From NCBI GenBank assembly GCA_937890875.1, contig CALAEB010000629.1:1-7161 (forward strand): DNA of 7,161 nt. Direction: 5' to 3'. The notes beneath the pieces are model-generated. The model did no database searches, had not been told where the DNA came from, and was given only the letters and a program-made list of their open reading frames with translations. Below are positions 1-5,428 of this stretch, one piece after another; the stretch's first letter is position 1; each line of letters begins with the position of its first letter. Position numbers and translations under genes: made by a program. The stretch is from an uncultured Anaerolineaceae bacterium (lineage in GTDB: Bacteria; Chloroflexota; Anaerolineae; Anaerolineales; Anaerolineaceae).

Positions 1-405
1 CATTGTTTCCTGCAGCCGCAGCCGGAACAGATTCCCGTGCTGTTCGTATTTAAGCAGTGTGCTGTAAGGATAAAGCTGCAGGTCCAATTTTCCGCTGTCC
101 GGCTGCTGCTGACTGAACGTCTGAATAAATTTTTGCATGAAATGGACGTGGAGCCGGTATTGATCTTTATGATCCAAAAGCCGGATCCAGCGGCTGTAAA
201 TCGTATGGGACCGGCTGCCGGTGAGTTTCCCGTTCGCTTGCAATGCCTGAACGGCCGCGGCGGCATGCCGGACCAGCGTTTGCAGTTTCCGGTCAGTCTC
301 AGTGGAAAGCGCAGGGCTTTGTGCCGAGATGGAAAAGGCCGCCTGGATCCGGTTGATCTGGCCGTTGACAGACAAAGCGGAAAATTCTTTTCCGGCGGTG
401 TTCAA
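1..405 (-). CDS. Unrecognised protein, N-terminal part, cut by the window edge
   Basis: An open frame of 135 codons runs leftward off the window without a stop. I place the start at a TTG (403-405) because a GAGG/AGGA ribosome-binding sequence lies 4-5 bases upstream (410-414) and an in-frame TGA lies at 439-441. No in-frame ATG or GTG lies between that stop and the TTG. The product begins LNTAGKEFSALSVNGQINRI and is mostly amphipathic helix, rich in Gln, Leu, Arg and His. A central stretch contains SRWIRLLDHKDQYRLHVHF. There is no signal peptide or membrane segment, and I do not recognise the family. The codon pattern is protein-like: the frame is free of stops and hydrophobic residues recur at helical spacing, whereas the overlapping plus-strand frame gives an odd composition. 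It lies 299 bases downstream of the WD40 gene on the same strand, so it could be the last gene of that operon or a separate unit. Confidence 0.72.
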   Translation of the reverse strand, partial: MNTAGKEFSALSVNGQINRIQAAFSISAQSPALSTETDRKLQTLVRHAAAAVQALQANGKLTGSRSHTIYSRWIRLLDHKDQYRLHVHFMQKFIQTFSQQQPDSGKLDLQLYPYSTLLKYEQHGNLFRLRLQETM

Positions 406-455
406 ACGATCCTCATTTATTTTATTCTTTCCGGCAATTCAAATTGTCATTCCGC

Positions 456-487
456 AGTGATCCGAAATATGATTTGGGTGTCAAAAG
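456..487 (+). repeat. Diverged dispersed repeat, copy 1
   Basis: This is a 32-base stretch with the core CGAAATATGATTTGGGTGTC. By hand alignment it matches the copy at 5226-5258 at about 26 of 32 positions, with one single-base gap. It matches the reverse complement of 5294-5325 at about 24 of 32. All three copies are intergenic. It could be a decayed repeat or a shared binding site. The copies are short and imperfect, so chance is not fully excluded. Confidence 0.42.
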
Positions 488-541
488 GGTAAAATTCCCT
501 GTTATGTCGACGCTTGAAGATGTTTTGGGGTACCGAAAGGG

Positions 542-584
542 GCCCGAATGCGTCCTGTCGCTACCGCGAGCGGCACCTTCGGGC
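542..584. repeat. Two-tier hairpin (dyad element)
   Basis: An outer 7-bp perfect stem (GCCCGAA at 542-548 with TTCGGGC at 578-584) encloses an internal loop. Inside that is a second 7-bp stem (556-562 with 569-575, one G-T pair) closed by a 6-base loop. Neither strand has a T-run directly after it, so a simple intrinsic terminator is unlikely. It could be a REP-like palindromic repeat, an RNA processing or stabilising structure between the WD40 gene and the partial gene, or part of an unrecognised structured leader. Confidence 0.5.
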
Positions 585-670
585 GTCGGCATGACATTGT
601 CTTTCGCATAATTTTTGCTGTCCTGTTTTTGCGCTTCCGCTATTCGGCTTCTGACACTCAAATCAAATAT

Positions 671-694
671 AAAAAATCCGGTTCAAATAAGCCG
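671..694 (-). terminator. Possible weak intrinsic terminator after the WD40 gene
   Basis: Just past the WD40 stop, the minus strand reads CGG, then CTTATTTGAA, then CCG, followed by A and six T residues. The pairing is only 3 bp, with perhaps two more weak pairs inside. The T-run is good but the stem is poor, so termination may be partial or absent. Confidence 0.28.
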
Positions 695-704
695 CTCTGG
701 GCCC

Positions 705-2999
705 TTACAGTTCAAACTCAATTTCAATGTCGAACCGGCTGCGCCATTCAACCAGCGCTTTCATCAGTGCCGCCGCATTGGCTGCCGGGCGGGTTGTGCT
801 GCCGGCAATAAAATCCTCCAGATTCTTCAGTGACGGCATTTCGGAAATTTTGAACGTTCCGGTCATCCAGCGAAACAGCGTCAGGTCCCAACTGGCGATC
901 CTCCCGCTCATATCGGCCGAAAACAGGGCGGTGCGCGCGGCATCCGCCTGCAGCGCGGTCACTGCCGCCTGGTTCTCCCCGATCGGGGTTTCAGCCAATT
1001 TCCGCCCGGAGGCAAGCTCGACCAGTCCGCAATGCCCGCTTTGTGTTCCGAGGGCGGTGATCTCCCCCGGCTGAATATCCCATGCGGACAAAATCCGGCC
1101 CTGGATGTCCGGCAGAACTGCCGCGATCAGCGGCCGCTGGCTGATCAAATTCCAGCAGGAAAGAAAGTTATCGGCTGAGACGCAGGTCAGCAGTTCCTCC
1201 GGGTTGCTTTGTCCGATCAGCAGACCTTTGGGTTCGGTCGGGAACGCGTCTGTGATCTGATTTTTTTCCGGGTCGAAAATTGCCAGCGTCCCGTCTCGGC
1301 TGAGCAGGATCAGCCGCTCCTGACAGGCGTCGTAGGCACTGCGAAGAACATCTTTCAGACCCGTATCAAATGGCTGGATGGCGGTTCCATGCGGAAAGCC
1401 CCACAAATTTCCGCTTCCGTCATTATGCAGGGAGATCATCTTTTTGTCATCCTGGCTGACGCAGAGCGCGGCGATCGGGGTCCGCTGCGGCGGGAGGCGT
1501 TTGATCATTTTTGCGGAAGGGATCTGGAAGATTTGGATGCTGTGATCATAAGCAATCGCCGCCAGATGGTCTCCGCTGTTCGAGAAAGCGACAGCCCGGA
1601 AGCCGTTGTTCGCTTCGGTCAGGATGGTCGGCGGGATGCGCCGGTCGCGGACATTCCAGATTTGAACGGAATCGTTCAGAAACACGGCTGCCAGCCGTTC
1701 CCCGTCCGGGCTGAGGCAAAGCTGGACCGGTTTTGTTTTTTCGGTATAAAAGCGCCTTGAGAGCGGCAGCGGGATTTGTTCCGGAATGGCCGCGCAAAGT
1801 GTGCCGATCTGTCGGAAAAACGCGTTTTCTTCCTCCGCAGCCGGTGAAAACCCGCCGGCGGACAGAGCGGAGTGTATTTCCGGCGCATACCAGGCCGGCG
1901 CAACCGGCAGGATTTCCCACAACCGGTGAAAATTCCGGTTTTGCCCAAGCAGCCGGATCAGCGCCGCCCATTGCGAAAAGCTGAGCATGGCCTGGTTTTC
2001 ACGGAATTGGGCGGTGGTGTCCAGCGCTCGCATCCAGGCGGTATGACCGGATTTCCGGCTCACCTCGATCAGCCGGCGTTTCAATGAATTGTCCGCCGCG
2101 GTGAAAGCGGTTTTGATCTGCCGGTAATCCAGATCCTGGTTTTCATATTGCGGCCATTGTTCACTCAAAAAAAAGAACAGCGCGGTTTTTTCGGGATTTT
2201 CGGGAATCAGATGGCGCTTCAGGCAAATCCTCCGGCTGACCGGATCACCGATTTCCAGAAAAAGATCAGCCAGAATGGAGCCCCGTTCAGGAAAAGCAGC
2301 GAGCAGTGTCTCGGCGAAGAGCATTTTCTCGTTTTCGCCGAACAGGCTGGAATCCGGAAATTCGTTTTGCAGCAATGCGTGGAAAAAGCCGGCGATCCTG
2401 GCCCAGTTAGGGTGGGTTTCCCGCCCGACGCGGATCAAAGTCTGCCGCAATGCCGCGTCCGCCCGGATAAACTGACGGGTCAGAGCCGACAGATCCGGAT
2501 CGGCTGCCGCAAGCGCTTCCTTCTTTTTGAGCAGAAAATACTTCAGACTATTCCACTCAGGGTGCGAATGCTGAAAATCATATCGCGAAAGCACTGCCAG
2601 CGCGGCCTGATTCTGATGGTGGACTGCCAGCGCAAAAATGGCTTCGATCGCGTCCGGATGACTGACCTTGGCTGCGCTGACCAGCGCGTCCAGCGCGGCG
2701 GAACGGATCTCTGCGGCGGGGGACTGCAGCACGGCGGTTATCAAAATGTCAACCGCAACGCTGGATGACATCGCATCCGGCTCCTCGTCCGGGCCGGCGT
2801 CCCGCGCCTGTGTATCCGGGGCGGACAGAGAGCCAGCCCTTCCGGCTTTGTCCTTTTCAGCGCCGATAGCGTCGGCGAGCAACCGGATTGCGCCGATAGT
2901 GGCCGCACGGTAGAGTAATCCGGGCGGAAAGTTGTCCGGGATGGCGGGAGCGGTCAGCAGTCCGCGCAGGGCATCCGGATTGGAGGCGCCCATCTTCAT
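705..2999 (-). CDS. Large helical plus WD40 beta-propeller protein (probable scaffold)
   Basis: This 764-residue protein probably serves as a protein-protein scaffold. It is cytoplasmic, with no signal peptide or membrane segment. Residues 1-45 and about 80-410 are helical. Residues 80-140 look HEAT-like, with short Ala/Leu-rich helices in pairs. Residues 47-76 form a charged, Gly/Ala/Asp-rich insert that looks disordered. From about 420 to 706 there are seven WD40-like blades. The clearest end in QIWNV (446-450), IQIFQI (488-493), GNLWGF (530-535), LAIFD (572-576) and ASWDL (702-706). Seven blades would make a complete propeller. The tail (about 720-764) is helical and ends in an acidic stretch. 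The ATG at 2997-2999 overlaps the TGA of the Ycf35 gene as ATGA, which points to translational coupling. An ATG two codons later has an AGG 9 bases upstream and is an alternative start. I do not recognise a named family, and partners are inferred from position only. Confidence 0.88.
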   Translation of the reverse strand: MKMGASNPDALRGLLTAPAIPDNFPPGLLYRAATIGAIRLLADAIGAEKDKAGRAGSLSAPDTQARDAGPDEEPDAMSSSVAVDILITAVLQSPAAEIRSAALDALVSAAKVSHPDAIEAIFALAVHHQNQAALAVLSRYDFQHSHPEWNSLKYFLLKKKEALAAADPDLSALTRQFIRADAALRQTLIRVGRETHPNWARIAGFFHALLQNEFPDSSLFGENEKMLFAETLLAAFPERGSILADLFLEIGDPVSRRICLKRHLIPENPEKTALFFFLSEQWPQYENQDLDYRQIKTAFTAADNSLKRRLIEVSRKSGHTAWMRALDTTAQFRENQAMLSFSQWAALIRLLGQNRNFHRLWEILPVAPAWYAPEIHSALSAGGFSPAAEEENAFFRQIGTLCAAIPEQIPLPLSRRFYTEKTKPVQLCLSPDGERLAAVFLNDSVQIWNVRDRRIPPTILTEANNGFRAVAFSNSGDHLAAIAYDHSIQIFQIPSAKMIKRLPPQRTPIAALCVSQDDKKMISLHNDGSGNLWGFPHGTAIQPFDTGLKDVLRSAYDACQERLILLSRDGTLAIFDPEKNQITDAFPTEPKGLLIGQSNPEELLTCVSADNFLSCWNLISQRPLIAAVLPDIQGRILSAWDIQPGEITALGTQSGHCGLVELASGRKLAETPIGENQAAVTALQADAARTALFSADMSGRIASWDLTLFRWMTGTFKISEMPSLKNLEDFIAGSTTRPAANAAALMKALVEWRSRFDIEIEFEL

Positions 3000-3376
3000 T
3001 CGCCTGTTCTTCTCAGCAGCAGATGGATCTGGTTCTTTTCGCCGGTCTCTTCTTTGACCAGGTCAAATCCCTGTTCCTGCAGCGTTTTCATGACGGAAAG
3101 GTAGGCATACTGCTGCATTAATTCGTTGGTGAAGGTTTTTCGGTCCAATTGGATGCGGAACCAGTCCGCGGTGATCCGGTACCCGTTTTTCCCCTTGCGG
3201 AAACCGATCGGCGCGGAATATGGCACTTCGATCAGCAGGTCGACTTTCACAGTCCGGTCCATTCCGCTGAGGGTTAAATTTTCCTCTTCCCGGACGGTGT
3301 AACCCATTTTTTTCAAAGCCGCAATCAGCAGATCATGATCGAATAATTTTGTCTGAATAACTGAGATGTGAGACAT
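2996..3376 (-). CDS. ycf35: Ycf35-like protein (DUF1257)
   Basis: This small 126-residue soluble protein resembles the Ycf35/DUF1257 family known from cyanobacteria, red-algal plastids and scattered bacteria. The biochemical role of the family is not established. The family hallmarks visible here are the MSHISVIQTK start, an I-G-F-R segment (57-60), N-G-Y-R followed by A-D-W (64-72), the QQYAY motif (88-92) and the Q-G-F strand (102-104) near the end. Length is normal for the family. The ATG at 3374-3376 has a GGAG ribosome-binding site 8 bases upstream (3385-3388), so the start is secure. The stop overlaps the next gene's start by 4 bases. Upstream lies a Ycf46-like ATPase, the usual neighbour of this family. 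The small DUF2997 protein that sometimes accompanies the pair is not in this window. The leader contains several hairpins, including one that abuts the ribosome-binding site. Confidence 0.82.
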   Translation of the reverse strand: MSHISVIQTKLFDHDLLIAALKKMGYTVREEENLTLSGMDRTVKVDLLIEVPYSAPIGFRKGKNGYRITADWFRIQLDRKTFTNELMQQYAYLSVMKTLQEQGFDLVKEETGEKNQIHLLLRRTGE

Positions 3377-3392
3377 CGATTGTACTCCATCA

Positions 3393-3411
3393 GCCTTTCA
3401 CATGAAAAGGC
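3393..3411 (-). promoter_or_regulatory. Hairpin just upstream of the ycf35 ribosome-binding site
   Basis: GCCTTT and AAAGGC pair around a 7-base centre, with a possible seventh U-G pair. The hairpin ends 4 bases before the GGAG at 3385-3388. It could affect ribosome access, but it does not itself pair with the ribosome-binding site. No ligand-binding riboswitch class is recognisable. Confidence 0.35.
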
Positions 3412-3452
3412 AGCTTTTTACGCCGGCGCTCCGGAATATGGGAAGGATTCCC

Positions 3453-3499
3453 TGTTGTTCTTTTGTTTTTGCGCGAAGCGCAAAAACAAAAGAACAACA
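3453..3499. repeat. Perfect 22-bp inverted repeat with 3-base loop
   Basis: Bases 3453-3474 are the exact reverse complement of 3478-3499, separated only by GAA. The loop end is GCGC-GAA-GCGC and the outer stem is rich in T on one strand and A on the other. The T tracts lie inside the stem, and no T-run follows the hairpin on the minus strand. It is therefore not a standard intrinsic terminator for the ATPase gene, although it may cause pausing or leaky termination. It lies 12 bases past the ATPase stop. An RNase III site or a 3'-end barrier protecting the ATPase message is equally possible. Confidence 0.8.
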
Positions 3500-3511
3500 A
3501 ATTTATTCTCC

Positions 3512-5086
3512 TTATTCGAAAGGCCCGTCTAAATTTCGAATTGCTGTTCCATGCGTCGGTTTGATCTCAATCTGGATAGGCACAAACTGGCGTTCTGCGG
3601 TGCTTGTGTCACGGAAGGATGCCGACTGGGCACGCCCTTCCCGCAGCCAGTCCCGCAGCCGTTCGATGTTTTCGCGCTGGGAAATCGAAATCGGCACCTG
3701 TTTTTTCAGCGCGGTCAGAATATCTTCGGTGGTGAATTCACGCCGGTCCTCGTTAAATCCGACGACCATCGCGTCGATTACAGCCTGCTCGATCTCGGAG
3801 CCGACATATCCGCACGATGCGCGGGCCAGATGATCCAGGTCGTATGCCTCCGGCAGCCTTCTGCGCTTCAGAATATGCACCGCAAAAATTTCTTTCCGTT
3901 CGGCCTCTGTCGGCAGATCCAGAAAGAATACCTCGTCAAAACGGCCGCGCCGCAGCAGCTCCGGAGGCAAAGCGGTGATGTCGTTTGCCGTGGCGACGAC
4001 GAATGCCGGCGCGGTTTTTTCCTGCATCCAGGTCAGAATCGAGCCGAACACGCGTGTGCTGGTGCCGGAATCCAACCCGCCGTGTGAGAGCGCTTTCTCC
4101 AGCTCGTCGATCCAGAGGATGCAGGGCGAGATCAACTCGACCAGCGAGAGCGCCCGTCGGACGCGTTCCTCGGATTCGCCCACCAGACTGCCGAACAGCG
4201 CACCCACGTCAAGGCGCAGCAGCGGCATGTGCCAGAGACGGCTGATCATCTTGGCGGTCAGGCTTTTTCCGGTGCCCGGAATGCCGATCAGCGCGATTCC
4301 TTTCGGCGCGGGCAGTCCGTATTCGGCGGCTTCACTGCCGAAGGCCTGTTCCCGCAGCGTCAGCCACTGCTTCAATTCACCCAGCCCGCCGACGTTGGTG
4401 GGCGACTCATCGGAATCGGTGTATTCGAGCGCCTCAATTTCGCGGATGATCTGTTTTTTCTCACGGCTGACAAAATCGATGTCTTCTTCGCTCAGGTAGC
4501 CGCGGCGGACGATGCATTTGGCGAAAACCCGCTGTGCCTGGGAGGCGGAGAGGCCGAGCGCGGCCTGCAGCAATTTTTCTTTCCCGGCAGAACCCAGCCG
4601 GATTTCAACACCCGGCGTCAGCTGAAGCTTGTTCAAAACGGCCTCTAACTGGGCAATGTCCGGCAGCGGAAAGTCGATCACGACGCTGTCATTCAAAAGC
4701 TCGACCGGGACTTCGGCCGCGGCGGCAGTGATCAGGATCGATTTTTTGGAGAATTTCAAAACACCGGCCAGCGTGCGCAATTTGCGTTTGATGCTGGGGT
4801 TGGTCCAGAAGTCATGAAAATCTTTCAGGATGAACAGCGCCGCTTCCTGAGGGTCGGCTTTCTCAATCTGTTCGAGAGCGGAGAGCGGATCCCGTCCGCC
4901 TTTGGGGGCCGGTCCGCCGCGGATTGACTGGAATCCATCCGCGATATCCCAGCTGATGCAGGCGCGGCCGGTGTTTTCGCATAACGCAGTCAGCGCGTCG
5001 ACGATCCGTTCTTCCTCGGGGGAAAAAACCAGGATCAGCGTGGCTTTGGAGCGCAGACAGAGGTCAATTTCTGTAATAAAATCCAT
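3512..5086 (-). CDS. ycf46: Ycf46-like AAA ATPase
   Basis: This 524-residue soluble ATPase has a Ycf46-type architecture: an N-terminal Rossmann-like region (about 1-230, beginning MDFITEIDLCLRSKATLILV) and a C-terminal AAA module. Visible motifs, numbered from the ATG at 5084-5086, are Walker A GIPGTGKS (268-275), Walker B ILWIDE (323-328), sensor-1 Asn in VATAN (368), RRGRF arginine fingers (379-383) and the lid GYVGSEIEQA (426-435). All catalytic residues are intact, so ATP hydrolysis and ring assembly are expected. The substrate is unknown. In cyanobacteria, Ycf46 has been linked to regulation of photosynthesis and carbon use, which would not apply to a non-phototroph. A GTG two codons upstream (5090-5092) is possible, but it abuts a TATAAT box. 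There is no ribosome-binding site, so I prefer the ATG as a leaderless start. The Ycf35 gene lies downstream. Confidence 0.9.
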   Translation of the reverse strand: MDFITEIDLCLRSKATLILVFSPEEERIVDALTALCENTGRACISWDIADGFQSIRGGPAPKGGRDPLSALEQIEKADPQEAALFILKDFHDFWTNPSIKRKLRTLAGVLKFSKKSILITAAAAEVPVELLNDSVVIDFPLPDIAQLEAVLNKLQLTPGVEIRLGSAGKEKLLQAALGLSASQAQRVFAKCIVRRGYLSEEDIDFVSREKKQIIREIEALEYTDSDESPTNVGGLGELKQWLTLREQAFGSEAAEYGLPAPKGIALIGIPGTGKSLTAKMISRLWHMPLLRLDVGALFGSLVGESEERVRRALSLVELISPCILWIDELEKALSHGGLDSGTSTRVFGSILTWMQEKTAPAFVVATANDITALPPELLRRGRFDEVFFLDLPTEAERKEIFAVHILKRRRLPEAYDLDHLARASCGYVGSEIEQAVIDAMVVGFNEDRREFTTEDILTALKKQVPISISQRENIERLRDWLREGRAQSASFRDTSTAERQFVPIQIEIKPTHGTAIRNLDGPFE

Positions 5087-5120
5087 TGCCACATTATACT
5101 ATAGCCATGTTTTCTGTTCA
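5086..5120 (-). promoter_or_regulatory. Sigma70-type promoter for a leaderless ATPase transcript
   Basis: The minus strand has a perfect TATAAT (5093-5098) followed by GTGGCA and then ATG. The first base of the ATG (5086) is 7 bases after the box, which is where transcription usually begins. A TGAACA at 5115-5120, spaced 16 bases from the box, matches TTGACA at 4 of 6 positions. No purine-rich ribosome-binding site precedes the ATG. Together these fit a leaderless mRNA starting at the ATG. Confidence 0.55.
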
Positions 5121-5225
5121 TAAATTTTCGGCGATTCGAGACGTGGGGAGAAGTCTCCGTAGTTCTGCGGTTTTCCCACTTCGCACAAAAATTGCAGAAC
5201 TGCAGCCTTCTTTTCTTTGTCCGAA

Positions 5226-5258
5226 AGCGATTCGCATATTTGATTCGGATGTCAAAAG
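5226..5258 (+). repeat. Diverged dispersed repeat, copy 2
   Basis: This stretch starts AGCGATTCG and ends GATGTCAAAAG. It matches copy 1 (456-487) at about 26 of 32 positions and the inverted copy 3 at about 25 of 32, each with one single-base gap. The AGCGATTCG end is identical in copies 2 and 3. Copies 2 and 3 face each other across 35 bases, so they could pair into an imperfect long hairpin. Confidence 0.42.
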
Positions 5259-5293
5259 TCGGATTTACCGAAGGTGGAAACGATTGTTCAATT

Positions 5294-5325
5294 CTCCTGA
5301 CATGCCAGTCATATTTCGAATCGCT
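5294..5325 (-). repeat. Diverged dispersed repeat, copy 3 (inverted)
   Basis: The minus strand reads AGCGATTCGAAATATGACTG and continues to TGTCAGGAG. It is the inverted partner of copy 2 and also shares CGAAATATGA exactly with copy 1. Confidence 0.42.
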
Positions 5326-5419
5326 GATAAGTTTTGCGTTTTTATGCCGGAATTCGGGAGATGGCAATCCCTTTTATTTTCCCATCCGTTGAATTTTACG
5401 CTGGGAATTTCAGCGCGAC

Positions 5420-5425
5420 AGGAGG
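5420..5425 (+). promoter_or_regulatory. Strong ribosome-binding site of the reductase-like gene
   Basis: AGGAGG is a full match to the anti-ribosomal consensus. It lies only 3 bases before the ATG at 5429-5431, closer than usual. No other in-frame start nearby fits better, and the product's N-terminus matches its family from this ATG. Confidence 0.7.
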
Positions 5426-5428
5426 AAT

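Larger units (their letters stand above)
406..704. other. Non-coding region between the WD40 gene and the partial gene
   Basis: These 299 bases lie between two minus-strand genes. I see no convincing gene. A 79-codon minus-strand frame (422-661) has an erratic composition and overlaps dyads and a repeat, so I do not call it. Read from right to left, the region holds a possible weak terminator just after the WD40 stop, an AT-rich stretch, a strong dyad (542-584), a short motif also found near 3440, and a copy of a diverged repeat (456-487). A ribosome-binding site for the partial gene closes it. No promoter stood out clearly enough to call. Confidence 0.6.
3377..3511 (-). other. Hairpin-rich spacer between the ATPase and Ycf35 genes
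   Basis: This 135-base gap lies within a probable operon and encodes nothing I can see. In transcript order (minus strand) it holds a 22-bp hairpin (3453-3499), directly abutted by a 5-bp hairpin (GGGAA/TTCCC, 3440-3452). Next come a 4-bp CCGG/CCGG hairpin (3423-3434) and a 6-bp GCCTTT/AAAGGC hairpin (3393-3411). The last one ends 4 bases before the GGAG ribosome-binding site of ycf35. The layout would suit control of expression between the two genes. Confidence 0.6.
5093..5428. other. Divergent intergenic region
   Basis: These 336 bases separate the minus-strand ATPase from the plus-strand aldo/keto reductase-like gene. The left end carries the ATPase promoter. The middle holds a dyad (AGTTCTGC at 5161-5168 with GCAGAACT at 5194-5201, 25-base loop) and a short GGAG/CTCC hairpin (5147-5158). 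Next come two inverted copies of a diverged repeat (5226-5258 and 5294-5325). The right end carries the reductase ribosome-binding site. Base composition is more AT-rich than in the genes. I found no convincing plus-strand promoter and no believable gene; the open frames here are short and conflict with each other. Confidence 0.6.

Noticed and set aside
37..492. Plus-strand 151-codon frame
   Set aside because: It is the shadow of the minus-strand partial gene and extends into the repeat-bearing spacer. The minus frame has a ribosome-binding site and a more protein-like composition.
422..661. Minus-strand 79-codon frame between the WD40 gene and the partial gene
   Set aside because: Its composition is irregular, it starts at a TTG without a clear ribosome-binding site, and it runs through a two-tier dyad and a dispersed repeat. 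Non-coding is the simpler reading.
2148..2768. Plus-strand 206-codon frame
   Set aside because: It lies wholly opposite the helical domain of the WD40 gene and its sequence is Arg/Gln/Pro-rich, typical of an antisense shadow in GC-rich DNA.
3453..3499. Intrinsic terminator for the ATPase gene
   Set aside because: The stem is long and perfect, but no T-run follows on the minus strand and the stem itself is AT-rich at its base. I list it as an inverted repeat of unknown role.
3551..4087. Plus-strand 178-codon frame
   Set aside because: It lies opposite the AAA module, whose Walker and arginine-finger motifs are unmistakable on the minus strand.
5161..5201. Hairpin with 8-bp stem as a riboswitch or small RNA
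   Set aside because: The 25-base loop and lack of further conserved structure give no support for a known RNA class.
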